Below, in pieces: positions 1 through 7,996 of a DNA stretch of 64,000 bases. The number at the start of each line of letters is the position of its first letter. Within the stretch, counting starts at the first letter, position 1. Location: assembly GCA_031555935.1 (NCBI GenBank), contig JAVBTX010000014.1:17150-81149 (forward strand). The letters are read 5' to 3'. The DNA comes from Roseburia_C sp031555935 (GTDB lineage Bacteria; Bacillota; Clostridia; Lachnospirales; Lachnospiraceae). The translations under genes and the position numbers were made by a program. The notes under the pieces were generated by a model. The model was not told the origin of the DNA. It worked only from the letters and a program-made list of their open reading frames with translations, and searched no databases.

Positions 1-1
1 A

Positions 2-3000
2 TCAAAGATATCTTCAAAATTATATACTGGTAATCCAATTACACCTAAGGTGGAACTGAAAAATGGGGATACCGTATTAGTGGAAGCAACAGATTTTGAT
101 GTATCCTATAGTGATAATATTCAAATGGGCAGCAGTGCGAAAATAATAATTACTGGAAAGGGTAATTACTGTGGTACTAGAACAGATTTGTTTTCAATTG
201 TTTCTACTGCTGCTTATAGCAGTATATTTGAAGGGGAAGGTACACAAAGTGATCCGTACTTGATTTCGACACCGGAAGATTTGAAGAAATTGGCTGATAA
301 GGTAAATAGTGAGACAAGTAGTAATTACAGTTTTCAGAAAAAGTATTTTATCTTAACAAATGATATAGATATCAGTTGTTATGAAAATTGGACCCCGATT
401 GGTATCCAAGGAGACTTTGGTACATATTCATCTTTTTATGGAACATTTGATGGGCAAGGATATACTATTTCAGGTTTAACGATTACTGGTGTGGGTTTTA
501 AATATCAGGGATTGTTTGGTTATTTATATGGTAATATTAAGAATCTTAAAGTTAAGGGGAATATTGATATTGATATTGATAATACCGAAACATATATATA
601 TGTTGGAGGAATTTGTGGTGTTGGTTCAAAGGATTTTACAAATTGTGTTTCTGATGTTGATATAAAAGTTACTGGTATAGTGTCAGATGGATATATTTAT
701 ATTGGTGGTATTAGTGGGAATATGGGTGCGTCGAATAGTAGAGTAATAAATTGTAACAATTATGGTAATATTTGCATAGATGGTATTGTTGGACGCGCAA
801 GGACTGGTGGAATTATTGGCTACAACAATGGAAGTGTACTTGGATGCCAGAATTACGGAAATATCTCTGCACCAATTAAATACAGTTATGCAGGAGGAAT
901 TGTCGCTGATAATAGCGGAAAGATAATAGGCTGCTATAATGTTGGTATAGTCACTGATTCAAATGTACAAAATTCTGGAAATAGATTATTTTATAACGAG
1001 GGTGGTTATACTTATGGATGTTATACTGGCGATGAAATGAAGTCCCAAGAAGTCATTGATTCTGTAAACGAAATATTTTTACGATACAAAACCGTATTTC
1101 CTGATGAAAAATATATTTATAAGTATGTTGCTGATGAAGAAAATGTAAATTCAGGATATCCAATCCTTAATTTATCAATTGTTTCTACCATTACAGCTAA
1201 TCTTTCATCTGGATTAGCATTAGATGATTGCAGTATAGACAATGTTACGTTACCAAGTGGCTATAACTCAGTACAGGAATTAAAATCGGATATGGAAGAT
1301 ATGTTATTGACGACAGATGCGTCAATCAATAATATAAAGTACTTTGATTTTGTTCTCCGATATACAGATGGAATAAATATAGGCGAACCTGTAACGGAAG
1401 AGAATTTTCCAGAAAACGGTATTGATATCCGAATTCCTTATCCAACTGGGACAGACTCCGATAATTATTATTTTACTATTCTCCATGTAAAGAAAGATGG
1501 AACAAGTGAGTTTCTGAATGGCCGCTGTTTAACAAACTATATTTTGTTTCATACTGACAGCCTTAGTCCATTTGCAATCGGATGGACAGAAAGTAATACC
1601 ACAAGACCAATTTCAGGTTGTAATATTAGTACCATAGTGCCTCAGATGTATAACAGAAGTGAGATAACACCAGCGGTATTCATATATTCTAATGGAAAAT
1701 TACTTTCAGAAGATAATTATTCAATTACATATAGCCAAAATACAGATGTAGGAACAGCTACTGTTTCAATTGAGGGGGTGGGAGCATATTCGGGAACTAT
1801 CAACAAGACGTTCAAGATATTGAAAGCAACTATTGAAAGTGCGAATGTTAACCTTGATGCATCTTCTTACACTTATAATGGAGCCGCAATATGTCCTGTG
1901 GTTTCGGTTACAAATGGAAAACAAGTTCTCACCCAGAATGATTATAATGTTACCAGTGTAAATAATATAAATGCAGGAACAGCCACCATGACAATCACAG
2001 GAGAGGGAAATTATTCGGGAACTGTCAATAAGACGTTCAGGATATTGAAAGCTACTATTGAAAGTGCGAATGTTAACCTGGATGCATCTTCTTACACTTA
2101 TAATGGAGCCGCAATATGTCCTGTGGTTTCGGTTACAAATGGAAAACAAGTTCTCACCCAGAATGATTATGATGTTACCAGTGTAAATAATATAAATGCA
2201 GGAACTGCCACCATGACAATCGCAGGCAAGGGAAATTATTCGGGAAACATAACCAAGACGTTTACAATAAATTCCAAGTCAATTTCAAATGCGACGGTTA
2301 CCCTTGATACCAAAGAATACGTATATGATGGAAGTGCTAAAAGTCCAAAGGTAACAGTAAAAAATGATGGAACAGATTTAAAAGAAGGAACCGATTATAC
2401 AGTTGCCTGCCAGAATAATATAAAAGTCGGTACCGCCACAGTAACAATTACAGGCAAAAGAAATTACACTGGTGTCATAACCAAGAATTATACAATCAAA
2501 GAGAAGGCCAAAGATGATTCAATTGTAACGAAGTCATCTCAGAATCTTACATATACGAAAACTTACAACAAGATATCTGGTGCCAAACCATTTTCTTTAA
2601 ATGTAAAATTAAAGACCGGAGATGGAAAGATTACTTATACTTCAGCAGATAACAAGGTTGTAACTGTAAATAATTCGGGCAAAGTGACGATAAAAGGAAC
2701 TGGATGTACCACAATTACGGTAAAAGCAGCATCTACAGCCAAGTATGATGCAAAAAGTGTGAACATTACCATCAAGGTAAGTCCGAAACAGCCATCCATA
2801 AATAGTGTGAAAACAGCAAGTGGCAAAAAGTTGAATTTGAAATGGAAGAAAGACACGAGTGCGACAGGATATGAGATACAGTATTCTACAAGCAAGAATT
2901 TCAAAAAAGACGTGGGGACAGTTCAAGTTAAAAAAAGCAGCACTACAACCCAAACAATAAAGAGTCTTTCGGCGAAAAAGACATATTATGTAAGGATTCA

Positions 3001-3088
3001 CGCTTATAAGACGGTCAAAGTAAATGGTAAGAGTACAAAGTTGTATAGTTCATGGAGTGAAGTGAAACAGAGCGGTAAAATAAAATAG
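2..3088 (+). CDS. Secreted GLUG/MBG repeat surface protein, 5' truncated by window edge
   Basis: The reading frame is open from base 2 and already encodes an MBG-like repeat before the first possible start (GTG at 50), so the true N-terminus and signal peptide lie outside the window. From the left: one MBG-like unit (about residues 1-55), five GLUG-type segments (GLFGYLYG, VGGICG, IGGISG, TGGIIG, AGGIV) at about nt 500-960, a spacer with a Trp-rich end, four MBG-like units at nt 1620-2500 (two are near-identical 75-residue copies), a Big2-like segment (nt 2530-2790) and a C-terminal fibronectin-III-like domain (YEIQYST ... KKTYYVRIHAY). No LPXTG motif or membrane anchor is seen at the C-terminus. 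The C-terminal domain resembles the end of the large protein at 53163-58250. Role is probably adhesion or polysaccharide binding at the cell surface, inferred from domain type only. Confidence 0.8.
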   Translation, partial: SKISSKLYTGNPITPKVELKNGDTVLVEATDFDVSYSDNIQMGSSAKIIITGKGNYCGTRTDLFSIVSTAAYSSIFEGEGTQSDPYLISTPEDLKKLADKVNSETSSNYSFQKKYFILTNDIDISCYENWTPIGIQGDFGTYSSFYGTFDGQGYTISGLTITGVGFKYQGLFGYLYGNIKNLKVKGNIDIDIDNTETYIYVGGICGVGSKDFTNCVSDVDIKVTGIVSDGYIYIGGISGNMGASNSRVINCNNYGNICIDGIVGRARTGGIIGYNNGSVLGCQNYGNISAPIKYSYAGGIVADNSGKIIGCYNVGIVTDSNVQNSGNRLFYNEGGYTYGCYTGDEMKSQEVIDSVNEIFLRYKTVFPDEKYIYKYVADEENVNSGYPILNLSIVSTITANLSSGLALDDCSIDNVTLPSGYNSVQELKSDMEDMLLTTDASINNIKYFDFVLRYTDGINIGEPVTEENFPENGIDIRIPYPTGTDSDNYYFTILHVKKDGTSEFLNGRCLTNYILFHTDSLSPFAIGWTESNTTRPISGCNISTIVPQMYNRSEITPAVFIYSNGKLLSEDNYSITYSQNTDVGTATVSIEGVGAYSGTINKTFKILKATIESANVNLDASSYTYNGAAICPVVSVTNGKQVLTQNDYNVTSVNNINAGTATMTITGEGNYSGTVNKTFRILKATIESANVNLDASSYTYNGAAICPVVSVTNGKQVLTQNDYDVTSVNNINAGTATMTIAGKGNYSGNITKTFTINSKSISNATVTLDTKEYVYDGSAKSPKVTVKNDGTDLKEGTDYTVACQNNIKVGTATVTITGKRNYTGVITKNYTIKEKAKDDSIVTKSSQNLTYTKTYNKISGAKPFSLNVKLKTGDGKITYTSADNKVVTVNNSGKVTIKGTGCTTITVKAASTAKYDAKSVNITIKVSPKQPSINSVKTASGKKLNLKWKKDTSATGYEIQYSTSKNFKKDVGTVQVKKSSTTTQTIKSLSAKKTYYVRIHAYKTVKVNGKSTKLYSSWSEVKQSGKIK
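1811..2260 (+). repeat. Two near-identical 225-bp in-frame tandem repeats
   Basis: Copy 1 is 1811-2035 and copy 2 is 2036-2260. Each encodes one 75-residue MBG-like unit (ILKATIESANVNLDASS to GNYSG.xTKTF). The copies differ at only a few bases over most of their length, while flanking units of the same family are diverged, which points to a recent duplication and possible copy-number variation. Confidence 0.85.
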
Positions 3089-3118
3089 TATAGAACTGAA
3101 AACATACAAGATAATAAG

Positions 3119-3159
3119 AACGAAGGAGGGTGTCGAAAAATGCGGCATCCTTTTTCGTT
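3119..3159 (+). terminator. Long wobble-rich hairpin after the surface-protein gene
   Basis: Arms 3119-3135 and 3143-3159 pair over 17 consecutive positions in the + strand RNA, including four G.U pairs, around a 7-nt loop (3136-3142). The 3' arm contains a run of five U. It lies 30 bp after the stop codon and probably ends transcription. The U run is inside the stem rather than after it, so it is not a textbook terminator. Confidence 0.6.
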
Positions 3160-3288
3160 GAAGATTGAAACGTACAGTTTTGCAAGGTTCAGCGATATGG
3201 TATTATGTATTTGTGAAAAACGAATAAAAAATTTAGAAAAAAAAATAAATCTTAGTTAAATAAGTAAATACTCATTGGGTATCAAAAA

Positions 3289-3297
3289 TGGTATACT
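3289..3297 (+). promoter_or_regulatory. Extended -10 promoter for the polysaccharide cluster
   Basis: TGGTATACT at 3289-3297 is an extended -10 (TGn-TATACT), 43 bp before the ATG at 3341. No good -35 is seen at the right distance, which fits an extended -10 promoter. It would drive the dehydrogenase and probably the following genes. Confidence 0.45.
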
Positions 3298-3340
3298 TTA
3301 TAGTGCTAAAGTAAAAACAGTACAAGAATGGAGAAAACTT

Positions 3341-4654
3341 ATGTATCGAGAGTTGCTGGGGAAAAGGGGAACATTGGCAGTAGTTGGTTTGGGTTACGTC
3401 GGATTGCCGATTGCAATAGCTTTTGCTAAGAAAATTAATGTCATTGGATTTGATACCAATCAGGAAAAAATACAATCCTATTTATCTGGTAAAGATGGGA
3501 CTGATGAAGTTGGTGATCAAGCAATAAAAGATACCTCCATGCTTTTCACAAGTGATAGTAGTGCCTTAAAAGGGGCAGACTTTATTATTGTAGCAGTTCC
3601 AACACCGATTCATGGTGATAAGACACCGGATTTAAGTCCGGTAATTTCAGCGAGTGAAATTGTTGGTCAGAATTTAAAAAAAGGTGCCATTGTAGTCTTT
3701 GAATCAACCGTATATCCGGGCGTAACGCAGGATGTATGTCAGCCAATTTTGGAACGAGGTTCCGGAATGGTTTGTGGAGAAGACTTTTTTATTGGATATT
3801 CACCGGAACGAATCAATCCGGGCGATAAGGTGCATCTACTGGAAAATATTAAAAAAATTGTTTCCGGAATGGATGAAACGACGCGGGATACGATTGCCGC
3901 AGTTTATGAGCTGGTCATTGAGGCAGGGGTACACAAGGCAGGCAGCATTAAGGTTGCTGAGGCCGCGAAGCTGGTTGAGAATGCTCAGCGAGATATTAAT
4001 ATTGCTTTTATGAATGAGTTGTCAATGGTATTTGAACGAATGGATATTCCGACCATAGAAGTAATTGAAGCGATGAACACCAAGTGGAATGCGCTGGGAT
4101 TTTACCCCGGACTAGTCGGCGGTCATTGTATTGGTATTGACCCATACTATTTCATTTATCAGGCTGAAAAGCTCGGCTGTCATTCGCAGATTATCGCATC
4201 TGGAAGAAAAGTGAATGATGACATGCCCGATTATATTGCAGAAATGATTGTGAAACAAATGATTTTAGCAGATATTCATGTAAAGGGGGCCAAGGTAGTA
4301 TTCCTGGGGGCCACCTTCAAAGAAAACTGTCCGGATATTAGAAATTCAAAGACCAAGGCAATCATTCGCAGATTAGTAGAGTACGGGGTGACCATTGAAT
4401 TAGCTGACCCATTGGCTGATGAGCAGGAGGTTGAGCGATATTTCCATCGGAAACCAGTTCTAATGAAGGAAATAAGAGATGCCGATTGTCTGGTATTTAC
4501 AACTGCTCATAACGAAATAGCAAATCTGACCAAGGATGAAATCCACACGATGTTCCGTCACGATGGCAAACAGTCACGGCTTATGGTTGATGTAAGAAAC
4601 ATGTTTGACAAGAAAGAGATGGAAGCAGCAGGATTTAAATATTGGAGTTTATAA
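3341..4654 (+). CDS. UDP-N-acetylhexosamine 6-dehydrogenase (TviB/WbpO type)
   Basis: This 437-residue protein belongs to the UDP-glucose/GDP-mannose dehydrogenase family and most resembles the TviB/WbpO branch, which oxidises UDP-GlcNAc or UDP-GalNAc to the uronic acid with two NAD+. Seen in the sequence: Rossmann motif VVGLGYVGLP near residues 14-24, the central VAEAAKLVENAQRDINIA segment, catalytic Cys263 in GGHCIGIDPYY, and the C-terminal ATFKENCPDIRNS segment. The ATG at 3341 is preceded by GGAG at 3330-3333 with 7-nt spacing; an upstream TTG at 3275 in frame lacks a ribosome site and the family start. Only 19 bp separate it from the next gene. It would supply an acidic amino sugar to the synthase at 7997. 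The exact substrate cannot be told from sequence. Confidence 0.85.
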   Translation: MYRELLGKRGTLAVVGLGYVGLPIAIAFAKKINVIGFDTNQEKIQSYLSGKDGTDEVGDQAIKDTSMLFTSDSSALKGADFIIVAVPTPIHGDKTPDLSPVISASEIVGQNLKKGAIVVFESTVYPGVTQDVCQPILERGSGMVCGEDFFIGYSPERINPGDKVHLLENIKKIVSGMDETTRDTIAAVYELVIEAGVHKAGSIKVAEAAKLVENAQRDINIAFMNELSMVFERMDIPTIEVIEAMNTKWNALGFYPGLVGGHCIGIDPYYFIYQAEKLGCHSQIIASGRKVNDDMPDYIAEMIVKQMILADIHVKGAKVVFLGATFKENCPDIRNSKTKAIIRRLVEYGVTIELADPLADEQEVERYFHRKPVLMKEIRDADCLVFTTAHNEIANLTKDEIHTMFRHDGKQSRLMVDVRNMFDKKEMEAAGFKYWSL

Positions 4655-4673
4655 ATTGTGGAGGGAAATATTA

Positions 4674-7600
4674 GTGAAAAAGAGGAAGATAGCGGCAATC
4701 GCAGCAGTATGTGTGGCGGTAGCAGCAATCGCAGGGGGAATCATTTGGCATTTTAGTGGTAGTGCTCCAGAGCAGAAGCAACCGGAGCAGCTACAAAGCT
4801 ATGATGCGCAGCAGAGACTACAAGAGGCACTAGAACGGCTTAAAACAACAGATGAGGAAGCGGAAATAATTCGCGGCATTGATACCTCGGAGCGGGTGGT
4901 AGCACTAACGCTTGATGGCATGGCAAATGCAGAACAGATGAAGGAAATTATTTCTTTGTTGGAATCAAATAATGTGCAGGCAACCTTTTTTCCAGAGGGC
5001 AAACTGGCCGCAGAGGACAGTGATACTGTGGAAGCCATTAAGGAAAAGGGATTTGGTGTGGAAAGCTATACTTTATATGGCAACAAACATATGGAGGAAC
5101 TAACACCGGAAGAAATGACTGAGGATTTTGTAAAAGCCAAAAATGTACTAGATGAGCTTACCAAGAGTGAGACATCAATTTTAAGATGTAACAACAGTAA
5201 GCTGACCAGTGAGCTGTTACATGCCGCCGGAGTAAGTGGATATAATGCGGTGGTAGAACCAACGGTAATTTTAAGTTCGACCAGCTTTGCAACCGAGGAA
5301 GCAGCACTTGGCTATGTTCAGAAAATCAAATCAGGCAGCATCATTTCAGTTAAGCTTCATGAGCAGTTAGATGCCGAGGAAATCGTGACCGAAGAACGTC
5401 CAGCCATAGATAAGCAGGCATCTTTGGAGACAGAAGAAATCGCCGAAACCGAACCGGTTGATATTGTTACCATGTTAAGTTATCTTATCAATGCGCTGAA
5501 CGATGCTAATTTTACAACGATTCTGGTCAAAGACATACCAACATATGAAGAAAATCTGGATCAGACATTTAACGAAATAGAGACGGGTCTGGGCAATGAA
5601 ATGGCAGATGTTTACACCAGTATACCGGTAAAACAGAATTGGATTGGCTGTTCCTTCCGTGGCATCAAAAATGGTGAGATGCTAGATACGGTGTTGGAGC
5701 TGTTAAAAGAGACGGAAAGTCATGCAACTTTTTTTGTGACGGGAAATGACATCGGGAAGTATCCTGACCGTATCGAAAAGATTTTGGAGCAAGGTCATAC
5801 GGTTGAAAATGGCGGATATGCGGGGATGACGGTGGCTGAGCAGCCATTTTCTGATGTGTATCTGGAAATAGAAGATTGTGACAAATTATTAAATGAGAAA
5901 TTATCCATCGAATCAAAATTATATCAGCCATTATATGGCCGATTCGATGTGACAACAAGAAAAGCAGCGAAAGCCCTGGACTATTCCATAGTGACCTATA
6001 ATAAGAATCCGATTACCGATAAAGAGAAGTCGGTGGAAGAGATTATGCAGTATTTTACAAAAGGGTTAAAACGAGGCGATGTCGTATACTTTGATTTAAA
6101 TTACTATGATGACCTGCCAGCGGTTTTAAAGGCAGTCATCGAATTAGCACAGTCAAGTAAATTATCAATGGTATCGACGACAGAAATGTTTCATCATAAG
6201 GTGGTTGTCACGACATCAGTTGGCAATGGAAAAAAGACTGCTGGTGCAAAAAATGCAGGCAGTAGTGTGTTAAGCCCAAGCGGAACATCAGCGGAAGCAT
6301 CCACCGAAACATCAACCGAAAATAATGAAGCAGAACAAACCGAAAAAGAACTGCTAAAGTATTTTGCCAAGTTGCAAACCAAAAATAAAGGCAAATTAGC
6401 CGAGGAAATCAAAGATGTGAAGATTGTCGATGACTCGGTGGTATTTTTATTCTACGGAATAACCAAAAAGGCAGTGGTGGATGATGTTTTAACCAAATTA
6501 GCAGGGATGGATGCTAAGGCAACCTTTTTTATTGATGCCGACGAGCTGACAAAGTATGCCGATAGCGTGAAAAAGATTAAAAAGGCTGGGCATGAGATTG
6601 GCATTGCGGTTAAGCCTTTGAACAATATGACTTATGAGCAGGCATGTCACTCCATCTATGATGCCAGTGTGCTGTTAAAAGATAAATATAAGATTGAGCC
6701 GAAAAACGTATTGCAACCGTGGGGAACGGTTAGTGATGTGACACGAGAAGCAATTTCCGCAATGGGCTATACTTTGATTGGTCATGATACGACAATTGTC
6801 CATGAACGCGACCTTGATGAGACTTCGCCACAGCAAATATTAGATGGTGTTTTTGGCAATAACTATTATGCCTTAAAACAGGGGCAGATACTGTATTTTA
6901 GAATGGATTTTTACAATAACAATAAGCTGCTTGGAAAAGTAATCAAATTGCTCAAGGAACAACTGATTGATTCGATTTGTTATAAGCCATCTGACCATAG
7001 TCTGCCTGCCGGCGATAACTATAATGGGTATCAGATAACGGGTATTGAGAGTCTATTGGCGAAAAACGACAACATGTATGTATATCCGCTCACGAGCAGT
7101 CAAATTCTGGCCGAGGTGCAGGGCAAGATCACTCCGGGAACTCTTCCGGCTGAACGGCTGATGGAGCTGTTAAAGGCACGATACATCGGCGCAGCATTTG
7201 CCCAAAGTACGAGTGAGTTTGTCGAATTTACCGAGGAAGAGATAGAACAGCTTGACCGTGATGGCCAGATAAATACAGATGATAATGTAATATTCTTTAC
7301 GTTTGACGACTGGGGCAGTGATGCTACTTTAAATAAGCTGTTGCATGTACTCGATAAGCATGGCGTAACTGGGGTGTTTTTTGTGCGAACGAATTATGTG
7401 GAGAATAATCCGAATTTATTACGGAAAATAGCACTGGCGGGGCATCATCTGGCAAGTCATACGGATGAGCATTTAACATTAGCAAATCGTGATGAAGCAA
7501 CTGGATTATTTGAGCCACTGTCAAAGAGCCAATTGAAGGAATTGAAGTCAGATATCGTGTTATCCTATGACAAACTGACTCAGATTACTGGTGATGTGAG

Positions 7601-7958
7601 TATCAATGGAAGACCAGCCTTGACCACTTGGTTTCGACCGCCAACACTGGCAATTAGTAAGCCGGCCCTGCAAACCGTTTTGGGTTGTGGCTATAACTAT
7701 ATTATCAGTGGTAATATATCGACTCATGATTACGAAGCGCAGAATGCGGCGACGTTGTACAATGAGATAAGTACCGCATTAGTGGACGAAAATGGGGTGC
7801 TAAAAAATGGTTCGGTTATCATCATGCATATGAGTGATGATTCAATGTATACAGCAGAAGCACTTGACCGGCTGATGACCGATAATGATAATAAGGGGGA
7901 CAGTGACCCGACGAAATTCACCGTTGGAAACCTGGCAGATTATTTGAGTGTAAACTGA
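4674..7958 (+). CDS. Membrane-anchored protein with four tandem NodB (polysaccharide deacetylase) folds
   Basis: The GTG start at 4674 has GGAGGG at 4660-4665 with 8-nt spacing and begins a 1094-residue protein. A positively charged N-terminus and one hydrophobic segment (about residues 5-27) act as signal anchor. Four NodB-like units follow at about 75-260, 323-510, 587-800 and 870-1075. The last keeps the metal and catalytic motifs: TFDD (Asp878, Asp879), SHTDEH (His929, His933), RPP, and IIMHMSDD. In the first three the equivalent motif reads TLDG, SFRG and LFYG, and no HxxxH is seen, so they are probably non-catalytic and may bind glycan. A Ser/Thr/Glu-rich linker sits near residues 530-565. 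The likely role is extracytoplasmic de-N-acetylation of the polymer made by the neighbouring synthase. That is inferred from context. Confidence 0.8.
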   Translation: MKKRKIAAIAAVCVAVAAIAGGIIWHFSGSAPEQKQPEQLQSYDAQQRLQEALERLKTTDEEAEIIRGIDTSERVVALTLDGMANAEQMKEIISLLESNNVQATFFPEGKLAAEDSDTVEAIKEKGFGVESYTLYGNKHMEELTPEEMTEDFVKAKNVLDELTKSETSILRCNNSKLTSELLHAAGVSGYNAVVEPTVILSSTSFATEEAALGYVQKIKSGSIISVKLHEQLDAEEIVTEERPAIDKQASLETEEIAETEPVDIVTMLSYLINALNDANFTTILVKDIPTYEENLDQTFNEIETGLGNEMADVYTSIPVKQNWIGCSFRGIKNGEMLDTVLELLKETESHATFFVTGNDIGKYPDRIEKILEQGHTVENGGYAGMTVAEQPFSDVYLEIEDCDKLLNEKLSIESKLYQPLYGRFDVTTRKAAKALDYSIVTYNKNPITDKEKSVEEIMQYFTKGLKRGDVVYFDLNYYDDLPAVLKAVIELAQSSKLSMVSTTEMFHHKVVVTTSVGNGKKTAGAKNAGSSVLSPSGTSAEASTETSTENNEAEQTEKELLKYFAKLQTKNKGKLAEEIKDVKIVDDSVVFLFYGITKKAVVDDVLTKLAGMDAKATFFIDADELTKYADSVKKIKKAGHEIGIAVKPLNNMTYEQACHSIYDASVLLKDKYKIEPKNVLQPWGTVSDVTREAISAMGYTLIGHDTTIVHERDLDETSPQQILDGVFGNNYYALKQGQILYFRMDFYNNNKLLGKVIKLLKEQLIDSICYKPSDHSLPAGDNYNGYQITGIESLLAKNDNMYVYPLTSSQILAEVQGKITPGTLPAERLMELLKARYIGAAFAQSTSEFVEFTEEEIEQLDRDGQINTDDNVIFFTFDDWGSDATLNKLLHVLDKHGVTGVFFVRTNYVENNPNLLRKIALAGHHLASHTDEHLTLANRDEATGLFEPLSKSQLKELKSDIVLSYDKLTQITGDVSINGRPALTTWFRPPTLAISKPALQTVLGCGYNYIISGNISTHDYEAQNAATLYNEISTALVDENGVLKNGSVIIMHMSDDSMYTAEALDRLMTDNDNKGDSDPTKFTVGNLADYLSVN

Positions 7959-7996
7959 TTACATGTGATAGAAAGAAAAGGGATTAAGGGAAAAAG

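Noticed and set aside
1766..2149. A minus-strand reading frame with two similar halves.
   Set aside because: It is the mirror of the tandem MBG repeat on the + strand; no ribosome site and no family.
3140..3259. A 39-codon reading frame with a good AAGGAGG upstream.
   Set aside because: Its ribosome site and start codon are inside the 17-bp hairpin at 3119-3159, and the peptide shows no recognisable feature. A terminator explains the sequence better.
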